Shown in pieces: positions 33,994-42,229 of a stretch of DNA of 64,000 nt (its first letter is position 1; each line of letters opens with the position of its first letter). The stretch spans positions 1,364,001 to 1,428,000 of the forward strand of contig NZ_AP029019.1 in the NCBI RefSeq assembly GCF_037101375.1, written 5' to 3'. The stretch comes from Acidovorax sp. DW039 (GTDB lineage: Bacteria > Pseudomonadota > Gammaproteobacteria > Burkholderiales > Burkholderiaceae_C). Position numbers and translations under genes: made by a program. Under the pieces are notes generated by a model. That model ran no database searches. It was not told the DNA's origin and saw nothing but the letters and a program-made list of their open reading frames with translations.

Positions 33994-34494
33994 ATGAACA
34001 ACGTATTTGCTCGTGCCGAGTTCTTCGATGCTTCTGCGCTTGTACTACTTTACGTTGATGATGATGGCTCGGAAGCAGTTCGCGAGTATTTCAACCGACG
34101 ACCAACGGTTTACACGACGGAATTCTGTTTTCATGAGGCACTGAGCGTGCTAAAAACAAAATGGCGTCGGGTCAAGCGTCTAAGTCGCGAGGAGTACCTG
34201 ACAGCGGCTCACCAATTGACAATTTGGTTCATGGGTATGCGTCGAACACTGCCTGAGATTGCACTTCATGATCCAGACTACTACCCTTTAGTTAAAGACT
34301 TGGCGACCCGCTCTGGGCTCGACTATTCCGACGCGCTTCAGTTGGCTAGTTTGATGTATGGGAACTATTCACACTTGGCTAGGGAATCACAAACCGTTTT
34401 GACTACCGCTGATCGTGAATTGGCGAGGGCTGCGAGAGCTGAAGGGTTGAAAGTCTGGTCGGTGCTTGATGAGGCGCCACCTAGCGAGATTTAA
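33994..34494 (+). CDS. PIN-domain protein
   Basis: The 166-residue protein has the acidic residues of a PIN ribonuclease: FFDASALVLLY (D10), a glutamate in TTEFCFHEAL, DYSDALQLA and TTADRELARAA. It is more AT-rich than polA upstream and the GST gene downstream. No antitoxin gene is visible on either side, so it is either an orphan VapC-like toxin or a PIN protein with another role. An ATG at 33943 would add 17 residues; 33994 gives the usual PIN start. Confidence 0.75.
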   Translation: MNNVFARAEFFDASALVLLYVDDDGSEAVREYFNRRPTVYTTEFCFHEALSVLKTKWRRVKRLSREEYLTAAHQLTIWFMGMRRTLPEIALHDPDYYPLVKDLATRSGLDYSDALQLASLMYGNYSHLARESQTVLTTADRELARAARAEGLKVWSVLDEAPPSEI

Positions 34495-34760
34495 AGTGCG
34501 TTGATCTGGTGAAGATTGGCTGTAGCACTTTTTTGGTCCGGTCCAAAGTTGTGCGCTAGGAATGCTGCATGGCGCATCGGCTGCTGTTTGCGTACCTTTT
34601 GATCAGTGGTTGAGCGGTAGATGCCTGAATTGTGTGGTGTGTTGGGTGAGTTGAGTGTGTCGGATGGAGTCCCATTGCTAACTTCATAAAGAAGGTTCCT
34701 TCCAACAATATTGGCCCTGTTCCGCAGTGAATATGCCGCATCGCTAAACTCGTTCGACAT
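34491..34760 (-). CDS. Possible small hypothetical gene (89 aa)
   Basis: The frame begins MSNEFSDAAYSLRNRANIVG and fills the AT-rich gap between the PIN gene and the GST gene on the minus strand, ending just past the PIN stop. It has no recognised family and no strong ribosome site. It may be a degraded remnant of the same acquired segment as the PIN gene. Confidence 0.25.
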   Translation of the reverse strand: MSNEFSDAAYSLRNRANIVGRNLLYEVSNGTPSDTLNSPNTPHNSGIYRSTTDQKVRKQQPMRHAAFLAHNFGPDQKSATANLHQINAL

Positions 34761-34807
34761 TCGCTAGAGATCCTGCCACAGCTTACTTAAATTGCCCGGA
34801 GTCGCTC

Positions 34808-35686
34808 ATGTCCACCCCCTACACCCCCCCCGCCATCTGGCAATGGAACAAAGAAAACGGCGGCCAGTTCGCCAGCATCAATCGGCCCGTTGCCGGGGCT
34901 ACGCACGATAAAGAGCTGCCCGTAGGCCGACACCCGCTGCAGCTGTACTCGCTGGGCACGCCCAATGGCGTGAAGGTCACGATCATGTTGGAAGAGCTGC
35001 TGGCGCTGGGCCACAGCGGGGCGGAGTACGACGCGTGGCTGATCCGCATTGGCGATGGCGATCAGTTTGGCAGCGGGTTTGTGGGCATCAACCCCAACTC
35101 CAAAATTCCCGCGCTGCAAGACCGCACTGACCCGGCCAACCCGGTGCGGGTGTTTGAGTCCGGCGCCATCCTGATGTATCTGGCCGAGAAGTTTGGTGCC
35201 TTTTTACCCAAGGACGGCGCGGCGCGGGCCGAGTGCCTGTCGTGGCTGTTCTGGCAGATGGGCAGTGCGCCGTTTGTGGGCGGCGGGTTTGGGCATTTTT
35301 ATGCCTACGCGCCGGTCAAGATCGAGTACGCGATTGACCGCTATGCGATGGAAACCAAGCGCCAGCTGGATGTGCTGAACCAGCGCCTAGCCGTGACGGA
35401 ATACGTTGCGGGCAATGAGTACACCGTGGCCGACATGGCGATCTGGCCCTGGTATGGGCTGATGGTGAAGGGCGAGGCCTACGACGCGGGCGAGTTTTTG
35501 CAGGTGCATGAGTACACCCACGTGCTGCGCTGGGCCGAGCAGGTGGGCCAGCGCCGCGCCGTGCAGCGTGGCCGCATGGTGAACCGGGTGCGCGGTGACC
35601 TGGCCAGCCAGTTGCATGAGCGGCACGATGCCAGCGACTTTGACACCAAGACGCAGGACAAGCTGGCTGCTGCCCCCAAGGCTTGA
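34808..35686 (+). CDS. yghU: Glutathione S-transferase, YghU type (disulfide-bond oxidoreductase)
   Basis: The 292-residue protein matches the YghU family: the N-terminal extension YTPPAIWQWNKENGGQFASI, RPVAGATHDKELPVG, LYSLGTPNGVKVTIMLEE at the start of the thioredoxin-like domain, PNSKIPAL with its cis-Pro, and FESGAILMYLAEK. The C-terminal helical domain has VADMAIWPWYG. Family members bind two glutathiones and reduce disulfides. An intrinsic terminator follows at 35,765. Confidence 0.92.
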   Translation: MSTPYTPPAIWQWNKENGGQFASINRPVAGATHDKELPVGRHPLQLYSLGTPNGVKVTIMLEELLALGHSGAEYDAWLIRIGDGDQFGSGFVGINPNSKIPALQDRTDPANPVRVFESGAILMYLAEKFGAFLPKDGAARAECLSWLFWQMGSAPFVGGGFGHFYAYAPVKIEYAIDRYAMETKRQLDVLNQRLAVTEYVAGNEYTVADMAIWPWYGLMVKGEAYDAGEFLQVHEYTHVLRWAEQVGQRRAVQRGRMVNRVRGDLASQLHERHDASDFDTKTQDKLAAAPKA

Positions 35687-35699
35687 TGCGTTTGAGATA

Positions 35700-35754
35700 A
35701 AAAAGGCCGCTAGCGCTTGATAGATAAGCGCAAGAAGCTATCGTTTTCATAGTA
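35700..35754 (-). repeat. Dispersed ATAGCTGC repeat, copy after yghU
   Basis: Read on the minus strand, CTATGAAAACGATAGCTTCT is followed by TGCGCTTATCTATCAAGCGC, so this is one of the longest copies in the window, and its 3' half is itself an inverted repeat around AAGCGC/GCGCTT. It starts 14 bases past the yghU stop. Confidence 0.7.
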
Positions 35755-35764
35755 ATCAACGCAC

Positions 35765-35791
35765 AAAGCGCCCTGGGTCTCAGGGCGCTTT
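35765..35791 (+). terminator. Terminator of yghU
   Basis: AAAGCGCCCTG and CAGGGCGCTTT form a perfect 11-bp stem with a five-base loop, followed by a T-rich tract on the plus strand. Confidence 0.85.
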
Positions 35792-35796
35792 GTTGT

Positions 35797-35880
35797 TTAT
35801 GCCGACCCTTCCAGCCGTGCCTTGTAAAGCTGCAGCACGGTCTGCGCAAAGTTGTCTGGCAGAGGGCCTGGGCCCACCAG
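35797..35880 (-). pseudogene. Degenerate copy of the 3' end of the SRPBCC membrane protein gene
   Basis: On the minus strand this 84-base piece encodes DNFAQTVLQLYKARLEGSA and a stop, against DNFALTVLQLYKTRLEGSA at the end of the intact gene at 41,019. The DNA match is close over the whole piece, with one inserted base that shifts the frame near its 5' side. It lies 5.2 kb from the intact gene in the same orientation. Confidence 0.8.
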
Positions 35881-35887
35881 CAACATC

Positions 35888-35945
35888 CATTCGGGTTGAG
35901 CGGGTCGAAACCTTGCGCAGCGCTTCGACTGCGCTCAGTGAACGG
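35888..35945. repeat. TCGAAGC palindromic repeat (REP-like), degenerate copy
   Basis: CATTCGGGTTGAGCGGGTCG and, facing it, CGACTGCGCTCAGTGAACGG form an imperfect palindrome of the GGCTCAG/TCGAAGC family also present at 42,107 and 44,140. Confidence 0.65.
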
Positions 35946-36186
35946 TTCAAGTAGGTTCGTACCGTATCAATTGCGGGGTTTCAAACGCTGTATCGGGCCG
36001 CTTATGGTGGGCATCAAGCCGCCCACCCAGGGCTTGTGGCAATGAGGGCTATCAGTACTGCCCAGGGCACGACCTATCTGCTTTGAGGAAGACTTCCTTG
36101 GGGGGTCTTCCTGGGCAGTGGGTCCAAGCCCAGGGTGAATTGATCCGTGCAGAGTTTTCCTGGCGGCCTCGTTTGCAATCACCCCC

Positions 36187-39100
36187 TCAGGTGCGCCTGC
36201 GCACTGCCAACATGCCCATGCCCGCCGCCATGAGCGACATCAGGATCAACCCCCACTGGTTCAACGTCGGGATGGAGGCCACACCGCTGGGCCCAGGCGC
36301 TGCTGCCAGCACCATCGGTGCGAACGGGTCGCTGATGCTGCCCAAGGTGGGGTCCGCATCGCCCTCGCCGTTATCCGTGACCTGGTAGCTGGCCGTCAGG
36401 CGGTCCCCGCTGATGCTGGACACGCTGGGAGAGAACCACGTGCTGGGTGCTCCAAACGTCTGCGGGCCGTATTTTTTCAGCTGCGCCGCAGCCGGAATGG
36501 CGGACGGATACGTGACGTTCACCGTGAGCGTGGCGTTGTCGCACCCCGTGGCGGTAAAGCGCAACACACCCAGAGGGAAGGTCGCGTTGCTCGGCGCTCC
36601 TGGGGGCACCGACGTGTCGATACTCATCGAGCCCACCGTACACCCCGCAGGCGCGCCTGCAATCTGCACCGATGCGTTGCCACCGCCCGGCACACCCGTC
36701 AAAGGCACGCTCGGGTTGATGATCTGCTGCGGTGTGGCCTGCACCTCAGCAGACAGGGGGCCGTTGCCCACGGCGTTGGTGGCCTGCACGGTGAAGGAAT
36801 ACGCCTGACCGTTGGTCAGACCCAAGGCCGTGCAACCCAACGCACCGTTGGTGCTGCACGCCCATGTACTGCCCCCCCCGGACACCAGTCGCTTGAACAC
36901 GGTATAGGTGACAGCGCTACCGCCGTCATCGGCGGCAGCGGCCCAGGTCAGTGCGACGACGCCATCGCCCGTCGAGGCCGCCAAGGCCGTGGGCGCGCTG
37001 GGCAAGCTGGCAGCACGCACCAGCAGCGCGTCGGACGCAATGCCGTTGACCACCGCGCGCAAGGCATACCAACCGCCGTCGAGCGATGAGGGCAAAGGCA
37101 GTGAGGTGTAGCTGGTGCTGCTGGACGTGGCGGGGGCAAGCCATGCGCCTGCCTCGTTGTCCAGACGCTGCAGGTAGACCAGCGGCAGATTGGTCGCCGA
37201 GCTGTTGAAAGAGCCGCCACTGGCCTCGCTGTCACCGCGCAGCCGCATGCCGTTCAGGGTCAACGCAGCCCCCGGCAGCAGAACACCTGGGCTGGCACTG
37301 TTCAGAATCGGTTGACGGGTGGAGGGGGCACCCAGGTCCGATGTGAACAGCGCAGCGCTGGCGAGGGAGCCGCCGCCGCCTCCTCCTCCCGTGACCAGCA
37401 CCTTGCCGTTGGGCAGCAGTGTGGCCGTGTGCAAGCGGCGCGCAGTACCCAGGTTGCCCGCGCTGCTCCAAGCATTGGTGGCCGGGTCGTACAGCTCCGT
37501 GCTGGCGAGGGTATCGAAGCTGTTGCCGTACCCTCCCGAGACCAGCACCTTGCCACTGGGCAGCAGTGTGGCCGTGTGCCAGTAGCGCGCAGTGCCCAGG
37601 TTTCCCGCGCTGCTCCAGGCATTGGTGGCGGGGTCGTACAGCTCCGTGCTGGCGAGGGGGCCGCTGTTGCCGTACCCTGCCGTGATCAGCACCTTACCAC
37701 TGGGCAGCAGGGTAGCAGTGTGCAGGTAGCGCGGGGTGCCCATGTTGCCCGCGCTGCTCCAGGCATTGGTGGTCGGGTCGTACAGCTCCGCGCTGGTGTT
37801 GCCGACACCTCCCGTGACCAGCACCTTGCCGCCGGGCAACAGCGTGGCCGTGTGGTAATGGCGCGCAGTGCCCAGGTTGCCCGCACTGCTCCAGGCATTG
37901 GTGGCCGGGTCGTACAGCTCCGCGCTTGCGAGGGTGCCGCTGCTGCCCAAACCTCCCGTGACCAGCACCTTGCCGCTGGGCAGCAGCGTGGCCGTATGCG
38001 AGCTGCGCGCAATGCCCAGGTTGCCCGCACTGCTCCAGGCATTGGTGACCGGGTCGTACAGCTGCGCGCTGGCGAAGTAGGTGCTGCCGTTGTTGTCCCC
38101 TCCTGTGACAAGCACCTTGCCGCTGGGCAGCAGTGTGGCAGTATGCGAGCGGCGCGCAGTGCTCAGGTTGCCCGCGCTGCTCCAAGCATTGGTGGCCGGG
38201 TCGTACAGCTCCGCGCTGGTGAGGGTGTCGAAGCTGTTGCCGTACCCTCCCGAGACCAGTACCTTGCCGCTGGGCAGCGGCGTGGCCGTGTGGGCGTAAC
38301 GCGCAGTGCCCAGGTTGCCCGCGCTACTCCAGGCATGGGTGGCCGGGTCGTACAGCTCCGCGCTGGCGAGGGTGCCGCTGCTGCCGACTCCTCCCGTGAC
38401 TAGCACCTTGCCGCTGGGCAGCAGCGTGTCCGTGTGGACGTAGCGCGCAGTGCCCAGGTTTCCTGCGTTGCTCCAAGAATTTGTGGCCGGGTCGTACAGC
38501 TCCGCGCTGGCGAGGATGCTGCTGCCGTTGCCCCCTCCCGTGACCAGCACCTTACCGCTGGGTAGCAGCGTGGCCTTGTGAGCGTTGCGATCAGTGCCCA
38601 GGTTACCCGTGCTGCTCCAGGCATTGGTGGCCGGGTCGTACAGCTCCGCGCTGGCGAGTGGGCCGCTGTTGTTGCGCCCTGCCGCGACCAGTACCTTGCC
38701 GTTGGGCAGCAGCGTGGCCGTGTGGTCATAGCGCGCAGTGCCTAGGTTGCCCGCGCTGCTCCAGGCATCGGTGGCCGGGTCGTAGAGCTCCGCGCTGGCG
38801 AGGTAGCTGCCGCTGCTCCCCCCTCCCGTGACCAGCACCTTGCCGCTGGGCAGCAGCGTGGCCGTGTGTAGGAAGCGCCCAGTGCCCATGCTGCCCGCGC
38901 TGCTCCAGGCATTGGTGGCCGGGTCGTACAGTTCCGCGCTGGCGAGGTAGCTGCTGCCCACCCCTCCCGTGACCAGCACCTTGCCGCTGGGCAGCAGTGT
39001 GGCCGTGTGGAAGCTGCGCGCAGTGCCCAGGTTGCCCGCGCTGCTCCAGGCATTGGTGGCCGGGTCGTACAGCTCCGCGCTGGCGAGGGCGGCGCTGATA

Positions 39101-39642
39101 TGGGTTCCTCCCGTGACCAGCACTTTGCCGCTGGGCAGCAGCGTGGCCGTGTGCTGGTAGCGCGGGGTGCCCATGTTGCCCGCGCTGCTCCAGGTATTGG
39201 TGGCCGGGTCGTACAGCTCCGCGCTGGCGAGGCGGGTGGCGCCGTTTTGCCCCCCCGTGACCAGCACCTTGCCGCTGGGCAGCAGCGTGGTAGTGTGGCG
39301 GTCGCGCGCAGTGCCCAGGTTGCCCGCGCTGCTCCAGGTGGGTTGCGCCAGGGCCGAGCCACTGACGCAGAGTACCAGTGCTCCAATCAGGCATACCCAG
39401 AAGCTGTTAAACCAGGCGAGGCCTGGAACAGGATGCAGTTGCGCAGGCGCGGACGGGCTGGTGATGGTGCCGAGAGATGCACTGGGCAGCAGGGGTGTGG
39501 ATGGAGCCTGAGCCCGAGGTCTCACCAGGGTGAGCAGCAGCAAGCAGGTGAAGGACCAAAGCCCTTTGAGAGTGCTGCTGTGAGACGTAGTGCGCCAATA
39601 GCGATGCCTGCCGGGCAGGCAATATCCGGTCTTTCCGGCCAT
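36187..39642 (-). CDS. Large kelch-like repeat protein with IPTL-CTERM sorting signal
   Basis: The start at 39642 is chosen for GGGGGA upstream; an ATG at 39672 would add ten residues. The 1151-residue product has a long N-terminus with hydrophobic segments near residues 29-40 and 85-103, the second ending ALAQ like a signal peptidase site. Fourteen kelch-like repeats of about 48 residues follow (SAELYDPATNAWSSAGNL, HTATLLPSGKVLVTGG), then a fibronectin-like domain, a choice-of-anchor type domain and the C-terminal IPTLNQWG, transmembrane helix and RRR tail of IPTL-CTERM proteins. It is probably exported and surface-sorted; the role is unknown. Confidence 0.87.
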   Translation of the reverse strand: MAGKTGYCLPGRHRYWRTTSHSSTLKGLWSFTCLLLLTLVRPRAQAPSTPLLPSASLGTITSPSAPAQLHPVPGLAWFNSFWVCLIGALVLCVSGSALAQPTWSSAGNLGTARDRHTTTLLPSGKVLVTGGQNGATRLASAELYDPATNTWSSAGNMGTPRYQHTATLLPSGKVLVTGGTHISAALASAELYDPATNAWSSAGNLGTARSFHTATLLPSGKVLVTGGVGSSYLASAELYDPATNAWSSAGSMGTGRFLHTATLLPSGKVLVTGGGSSGSYLASAELYDPATDAWSSAGNLGTARYDHTATLLPNGKVLVAAGRNNSGPLASAELYDPATNAWSSTGNLGTDRNAHKATLLPSGKVLVTGGGNGSSILASAELYDPATNSWSNAGNLGTARYVHTDTLLPSGKVLVTGGVGSSGTLASAELYDPATHAWSSAGNLGTARYAHTATPLPSGKVLVSGGYGNSFDTLTSAELYDPATNAWSSAGNLSTARRSHTATLLPSGKVLVTGGDNNGSTYFASAQLYDPVTNAWSSAGNLGIARSSHTATLLPSGKVLVTGGLGSSGTLASAELYDPATNAWSSAGNLGTARHYHTATLLPGGKVLVTGGVGNTSAELYDPTTNAWSSAGNMGTPRYLHTATLLPSGKVLITAGYGNSGPLASTELYDPATNAWSSAGNLGTARYWHTATLLPSGKVLVSGGYGNSFDTLASTELYDPATNAWSSAGNLGTARRLHTATLLPNGKVLVTGGGGGGGSLASAALFTSDLGAPSTRQPILNSASPGVLLPGAALTLNGMRLRGDSEASGGSFNSSATNLPLVYLQRLDNEAGAWLAPATSSSTSYTSLPLPSSLDGGWYALRAVVNGIASDALLVRAASLPSAPTALAASTGDGVVALTWAAAADDGGSAVTYTVFKRLVSGGGSTWACSTNGALGCTALGLTNGQAYSFTVQATNAVGNGPLSAEVQATPQQIINPSVPLTGVPGGGNASVQIAGAPAGCTVGSMSIDTSVPPGAPSNATFPLGVLRFTATGCDNATLTVNVTYPSAIPAAAQLKKYGPQTFGAPSTWFSPSVSSISGDRLTASYQVTDNGEGDADPTLGSISDPFAPMVLAAAPGPSGVASIPTLNQWGLILMSLMAAGMGMLAVRRRT
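37375..39330 (-). repeat. Tandem array of fourteen about 140-bp units inside the kelch gene
   Basis: Each unit encodes one kelch-like repeat and the units are very similar at DNA level, including the recurring pieces GTACAGCTCCGCGCTGGCGA and CAGCACCTTGCCGCTGGGCA. Unit-to-unit variation is concentrated in the loop after VTGG. Such identity favours recombination between units and copy-number change. Two units (with YGNSFDT) are closer to each other than to their neighbours, a sign of past block duplication. Confidence 0.88.
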
Positions 39643-40046
39643 GTGTGATCCCCCTGGGGTGTGTCCGCTCAAATGCTTGGATTTGCAAGCGAAGGCCGAA
39701 ACAGGCTCTTCGCAACGGTTGGCGGTGTACCACCCGTTTGGATTTATCCAAAGACAAATTTGCGCACGTGAATCGCCCCGGGTGTCGAGGAGGCTGTCTG
39801 AGTTAAGTCAGGTCACCGCAGCAGCGGTCTGATTGGCGATCTGCTCCGTGACGTGTTCACCCGGCATCTCTTGTCTTTCGCAACGGGCTTGTCCTTGTAG
39901 CCGCTGCCCTTCAGCACACTTGCCACTCTGAAGAGGGACCGTCTCGATCACCGAAGCATCCCTTACCCTGGCGCAAGCGTTGAAAGCGATGGGTGCATTT
40001 CATAATGAAGACCTGCCCCGATTGTTTGAGACGCCTACCTTGGATC
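39643..40046. other. Intergenic stretch between kelch and GreA-like genes
   Basis: This 400-base region separates two divergent genes and should hold both promoters. A TTGAAA (39980-39985) and CATAAT (40001-40006) with 15-base spacing could serve the GreA-like gene, though the spacing is short. I recognise no other element. Confidence 0.35.
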
Positions 40047-40523
40047 ATGGATAAATTTTTGCTGCAGCAACAAGTACTGAATCAGCTCGCTGAAGACCTG
40101 CTGCAAGCCGAGCAGGCGGTGCGGGTGGCCCACGAAACGGCGACTCACGAAGAGAACATTGCCGAAAACAAATACGACACACTGGGGCTCGAAGCTGCTT
40201 ACCTTGCCACCGGCCAAGCTCGGCGTGCTGCAGCCATCCGCCAAGCGATGACCCATTGGCGTCAATTCCGGCCACGCCCTTATGACGCCAGCAAAGGCAT
40301 ACAACTTGGTGCGTTGGTTTGTCTGGTTGATTCTGACGACAAGCAACACGAGATCTTCCTTGGCCCAGATGGGGGCAGCATGAAGTTGGGCAGCGGCGTC
40401 CAGGTCATTAGCGGCGAAGCGCCTTTGGCGAGAGCCATGCTGGGCAAGTGCGAGGGGGATGAGGTGGCGATACAGGTAGGCGCACCGGTCCCGCAGCAGT
40501 TTGAGGTGCTGCGGGTTGATTGA
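40047..40523 (+). CDS. GreA/GreB C-terminal-like transcription factor
   Basis: The start at 40047 (MDKFLLQQQVLNQLAEDLLQ) is preferred to an upstream ATG at 39993. The 158-residue protein has an N-terminal helical coiled coil and a C-terminal domain with LGALVCLVD, ISGEAPLARAMLGKCEGDEV and a final FEVLRVD, the pattern of the GreA FKBP-like domain that docks on RNA polymerase. It is shorter in the coiled coil than true GreA, so it may be a Gre-like regulator such as Rnk-type proteins. It sits in the accessory segment. Confidence 0.72.
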   Translation: MDKFLLQQQVLNQLAEDLLQAEQAVRVAHETATHEENIAENKYDTLGLEAAYLATGQARRAAAIRQAMTHWRQFRPRPYDASKGIQLGALVCLVDSDDKQHEIFLGPDGGSMKLGSGVQVISGEAPLARAMLGKCEGDEVAIQVGAPVPQQFEVLRVD

Positions 40524-40596
40524 ACCGTATGGCTGTTGCCCGCTGTGGGCTTGTTCATGGAGGGCGGTAGGCCCTTTGGCCTGCAATCCGGGTTTG

Positions 40597-40629
40597 ACGC
40601 TGAGGCCATTTCGCGAAGGGCCTCAGCGT
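40597..40629. terminator. Perfect 11-bp hairpin after the GreA-like gene
   Basis: ACGCTGAGGCC and GGCCTCAGCGT pair perfectly around an 11-base loop. There is no T-run, so it may be a weak terminator, a factor-dependent site or an mRNA-stabilising structure. Confidence 0.4.
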
Positions 40630-40654
40630 GTCGTGCTGCCGATCAGCACGTCCC

Positions 40655-40912
40655 CACATCGCCGAGAAGCATCAGGCCATGGTGATGCTGGGGCAGGCCA
40701 AAAGCCGCATGAAGGATTTCTTCGACCTGGCCGTGATTGCCCAGCGCACGGAACTGGACAGTGCCACGCTGGCCTCTGCCATTGCCGCCACTTTTGCGCG
40801 ACGCAACACGGAACTACCCGCAGGGCGACCTCTCAGCCACGGCCCGCTGGCATCCGCAAGCTTTGCGCTGGGTCTGAAACCTGAAGCTGCGCAAACAACC
40901 AATTCGGGGTAA
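40655..40912 (+). pseudogene. AbiEii-type nucleotidyltransferase toxin, C-terminal remnant
   Basis: The frame encodes IAEKHQAMVMLGQAKSRMKD, then FFDLAVIAQ and ATFARRNTELP, which is the C-terminal block of AbiEii/AbiGii proteins (AEK..AMV.LG..NSRMKDFYDL ... TF.RR.T.LP). The catalytic N-terminal half is absent; the sequence before 40655 does not match the family. No AbiEi-like antitoxin is nearby. It is a relic of an abortive-infection module. Confidence 0.72.
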
Positions 40913-40930
40913 AAGTGGCTCCGGGCATTG

Positions 40931-40966
40931 AATAGAAAGTGCAGGCAGCTATCTTTTTGATAGTGA
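40931..40966 (-). repeat. Dispersed ATAGCTGC repeat, copy downstream of the AbiEii relic
   Basis: On the minus strand the piece reads CTATCAAAAAGATAGCTGCC followed by TGCACTT, matching the family core with one change in GCGCTT. Confidence 0.65.
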
Positions 40967-41018
40967 TTTCCTGAGAGGCGCTCGCCTGCACTCCTGCCGT
41001 TCCCCGTTCAGCTTGTTC

Positions 41019-42062
41019 TCACGCAGACCCCTCCAGCCGCGTCTTGTAAAGCTGCAGCACGGTCAGCGCAAAGTTGTCGAGCAGAGCCTGGGCCCACCAG
41101 TTGGCGTAGGTGTTGAAGTCGGTGGACAGGCGGTAGCTGATGCGCAGGTGCAGCCGCGTGCCGCCTGCCTCGGGCGTCAGGGTGTAGGCGGTGTCGTTCA
41201 GGTCAAAGTAGGCACCGCCAATGGCGACGTGGTCGTCCAGCGCGCCTGCGGGGATGGAGTCCGGCCCGAAGCGGAAGGTCCAGCGCAGGTGGCGGCCGGG
41301 CTCCCAGTCCTGGATCACTTCGTCAAAGTGCACGCCCTTGCCCCAGCGGATTTTGCGGACATGCGCGCCGCCTTCCTCTTGCACCGTCACAGCCTCCACG
41401 GGCGGGGGCACGCCGATGCGGTAGGCCAGTGATGTTTCCACCTCGCGGGGCTGGATGTTGCGGATGTCGTTGATGCCCTGCCACACCACCGATGCAGGGG
41501 CGTTGATCCACAGGCTGCGCTCCACCTGGCCCACTTGCGCGGGTGCGCCCTGCGGCAGCACCAGCGCGGCGGCCAGGGGCAGCACGGCAAAGCCATAAGC
41601 CGCATGACGCGGCCAGCGGGTAAGGCGGCACACCAGCCCCATGCACAGCCCGCCCGCCATGCCCATGAAGGTGAAGAGCGGCAAGATGACGATGGCGCAG
41701 ATCAGCCCCTCGATCAACACCAGCAGCGATCCGATCACTACCAGCGCCGTGGCCAGCGCTGGGGCCCAGGCGTAATACGCCCAACTGCGCCGCTGCTGCC
41801 GCTCGGCCAGGTACACGGTGATGGCCCCGGTGGCCAGCGGTGCCAGCCAGATGAATGCGCCCACCATGGCCGACCAGCGGCTGCTGGGCGCGCCGCTGAA
41901 CGCCAGCCGCAGCAGAACGCCAAACACCATGCCGCACAGGATGGGCGCGAACTTGCCAAAGGGCAGGCGTGAGGGGTCTTCTGCTGCGTCCCAAGGCGAA
42001 GGCGCTGCGGGTTCTCGGGGCTCTAGGGGCTCTGTGGGGGGCTTGGTTGGGGTGTCAGACAT
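41019..42062 (-). CDS. SRPBCC-domain membrane protein
   Basis: The 347-residue protein has a Pro/Glu-rich cytoplasmic start, about four to five hydrophobic segments between residues 38 and 170, and a C-terminal SRPBCC/START-like domain (about 178-345) beginning VERSLWINAPASVVWQGIND. This domain binds hydrophobic ligands in other proteins, but no substrate can be named. The 3' end has a degenerate second copy at 35,797. The gene is alone on its strand, with a palindromic repeat upstream. Confidence 0.78.
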   Translation of the reverse strand: MSDTPTKPPTEPLEPREPAAPSPWDAAEDPSRLPFGKFAPILCGMVFGVLLRLAFSGAPSSRWSAMVGAFIWLAPLATGAITVYLAERQQRRSWAYYAWAPALATALVVIGSLLVLIEGLICAIVILPLFTFMGMAGGLCMGLVCRLTRWPRHAAYGFAVLPLAAALVLPQGAPAQVGQVERSLWINAPASVVWQGINDIRNIQPREVETSLAYRIGVPPPVEAVTVQEEGGAHVRKIRWGKGVHFDEVIQDWEPGRHLRWTFRFGPDSIPAGALDDHVAIGGAYFDLNDTAYTLTPEAGGTRLHLRISYRLSTDFNTYANWWAQALLDNFALTVLQLYKTRLEGSA

Positions 42063-42106
42063 GGTTCCTCCCTGGTGTGTGTTGTGGTTGGTGTGGGCCT
42101 CAAATA

Positions 42107-42175
42107 CCCGTTCGGGCTGAGCTGGTCGAAGCCTTGCGAGGCACTTTTATGCGGGCTCAGCGGAGCGGGTTTCGG
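42107..42175. repeat. TCGAAGC palindromic repeat, partial copy
   Basis: CCCGTTCGGGCTGAGCTGGT and CGAAGCCTTGCGAGGC form the left half of the family palindrome; the right half (GCGGGCTCAGCGGAGCGGG) is degenerate. Confidence 0.6.
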
Positions 42176-42229
42176 GTGATCTGTTGTCGTGCCTTCTCTT
42201 GCTTTCTCTCCATGGCCTGTGGCGTTGGC

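Noticed and set aside
33819..34001. 60-aa minus-strand frame upstream of the PIN gene as a possible antitoxin
   Set aside because: It runs divergently, lacks an antitoxin-like DNA-binding motif, and part of it (ending SIALGSNKK) seems to come from a degenerate dispersed repeat.
36086..36112. AGGAAGAC/GTCTTCCT hairpin as terminator of the kelch gene
   Set aside because: The stem is only 8 bp with no T-run on the minus strand, so I did not call it.
37375..39330. CRISPR-like periodic repeats
   Set aside because: The units are about 140 bp, fully coding and translated as kelch-like repeats; there are no short repeats with unique spacers and no cas genes.
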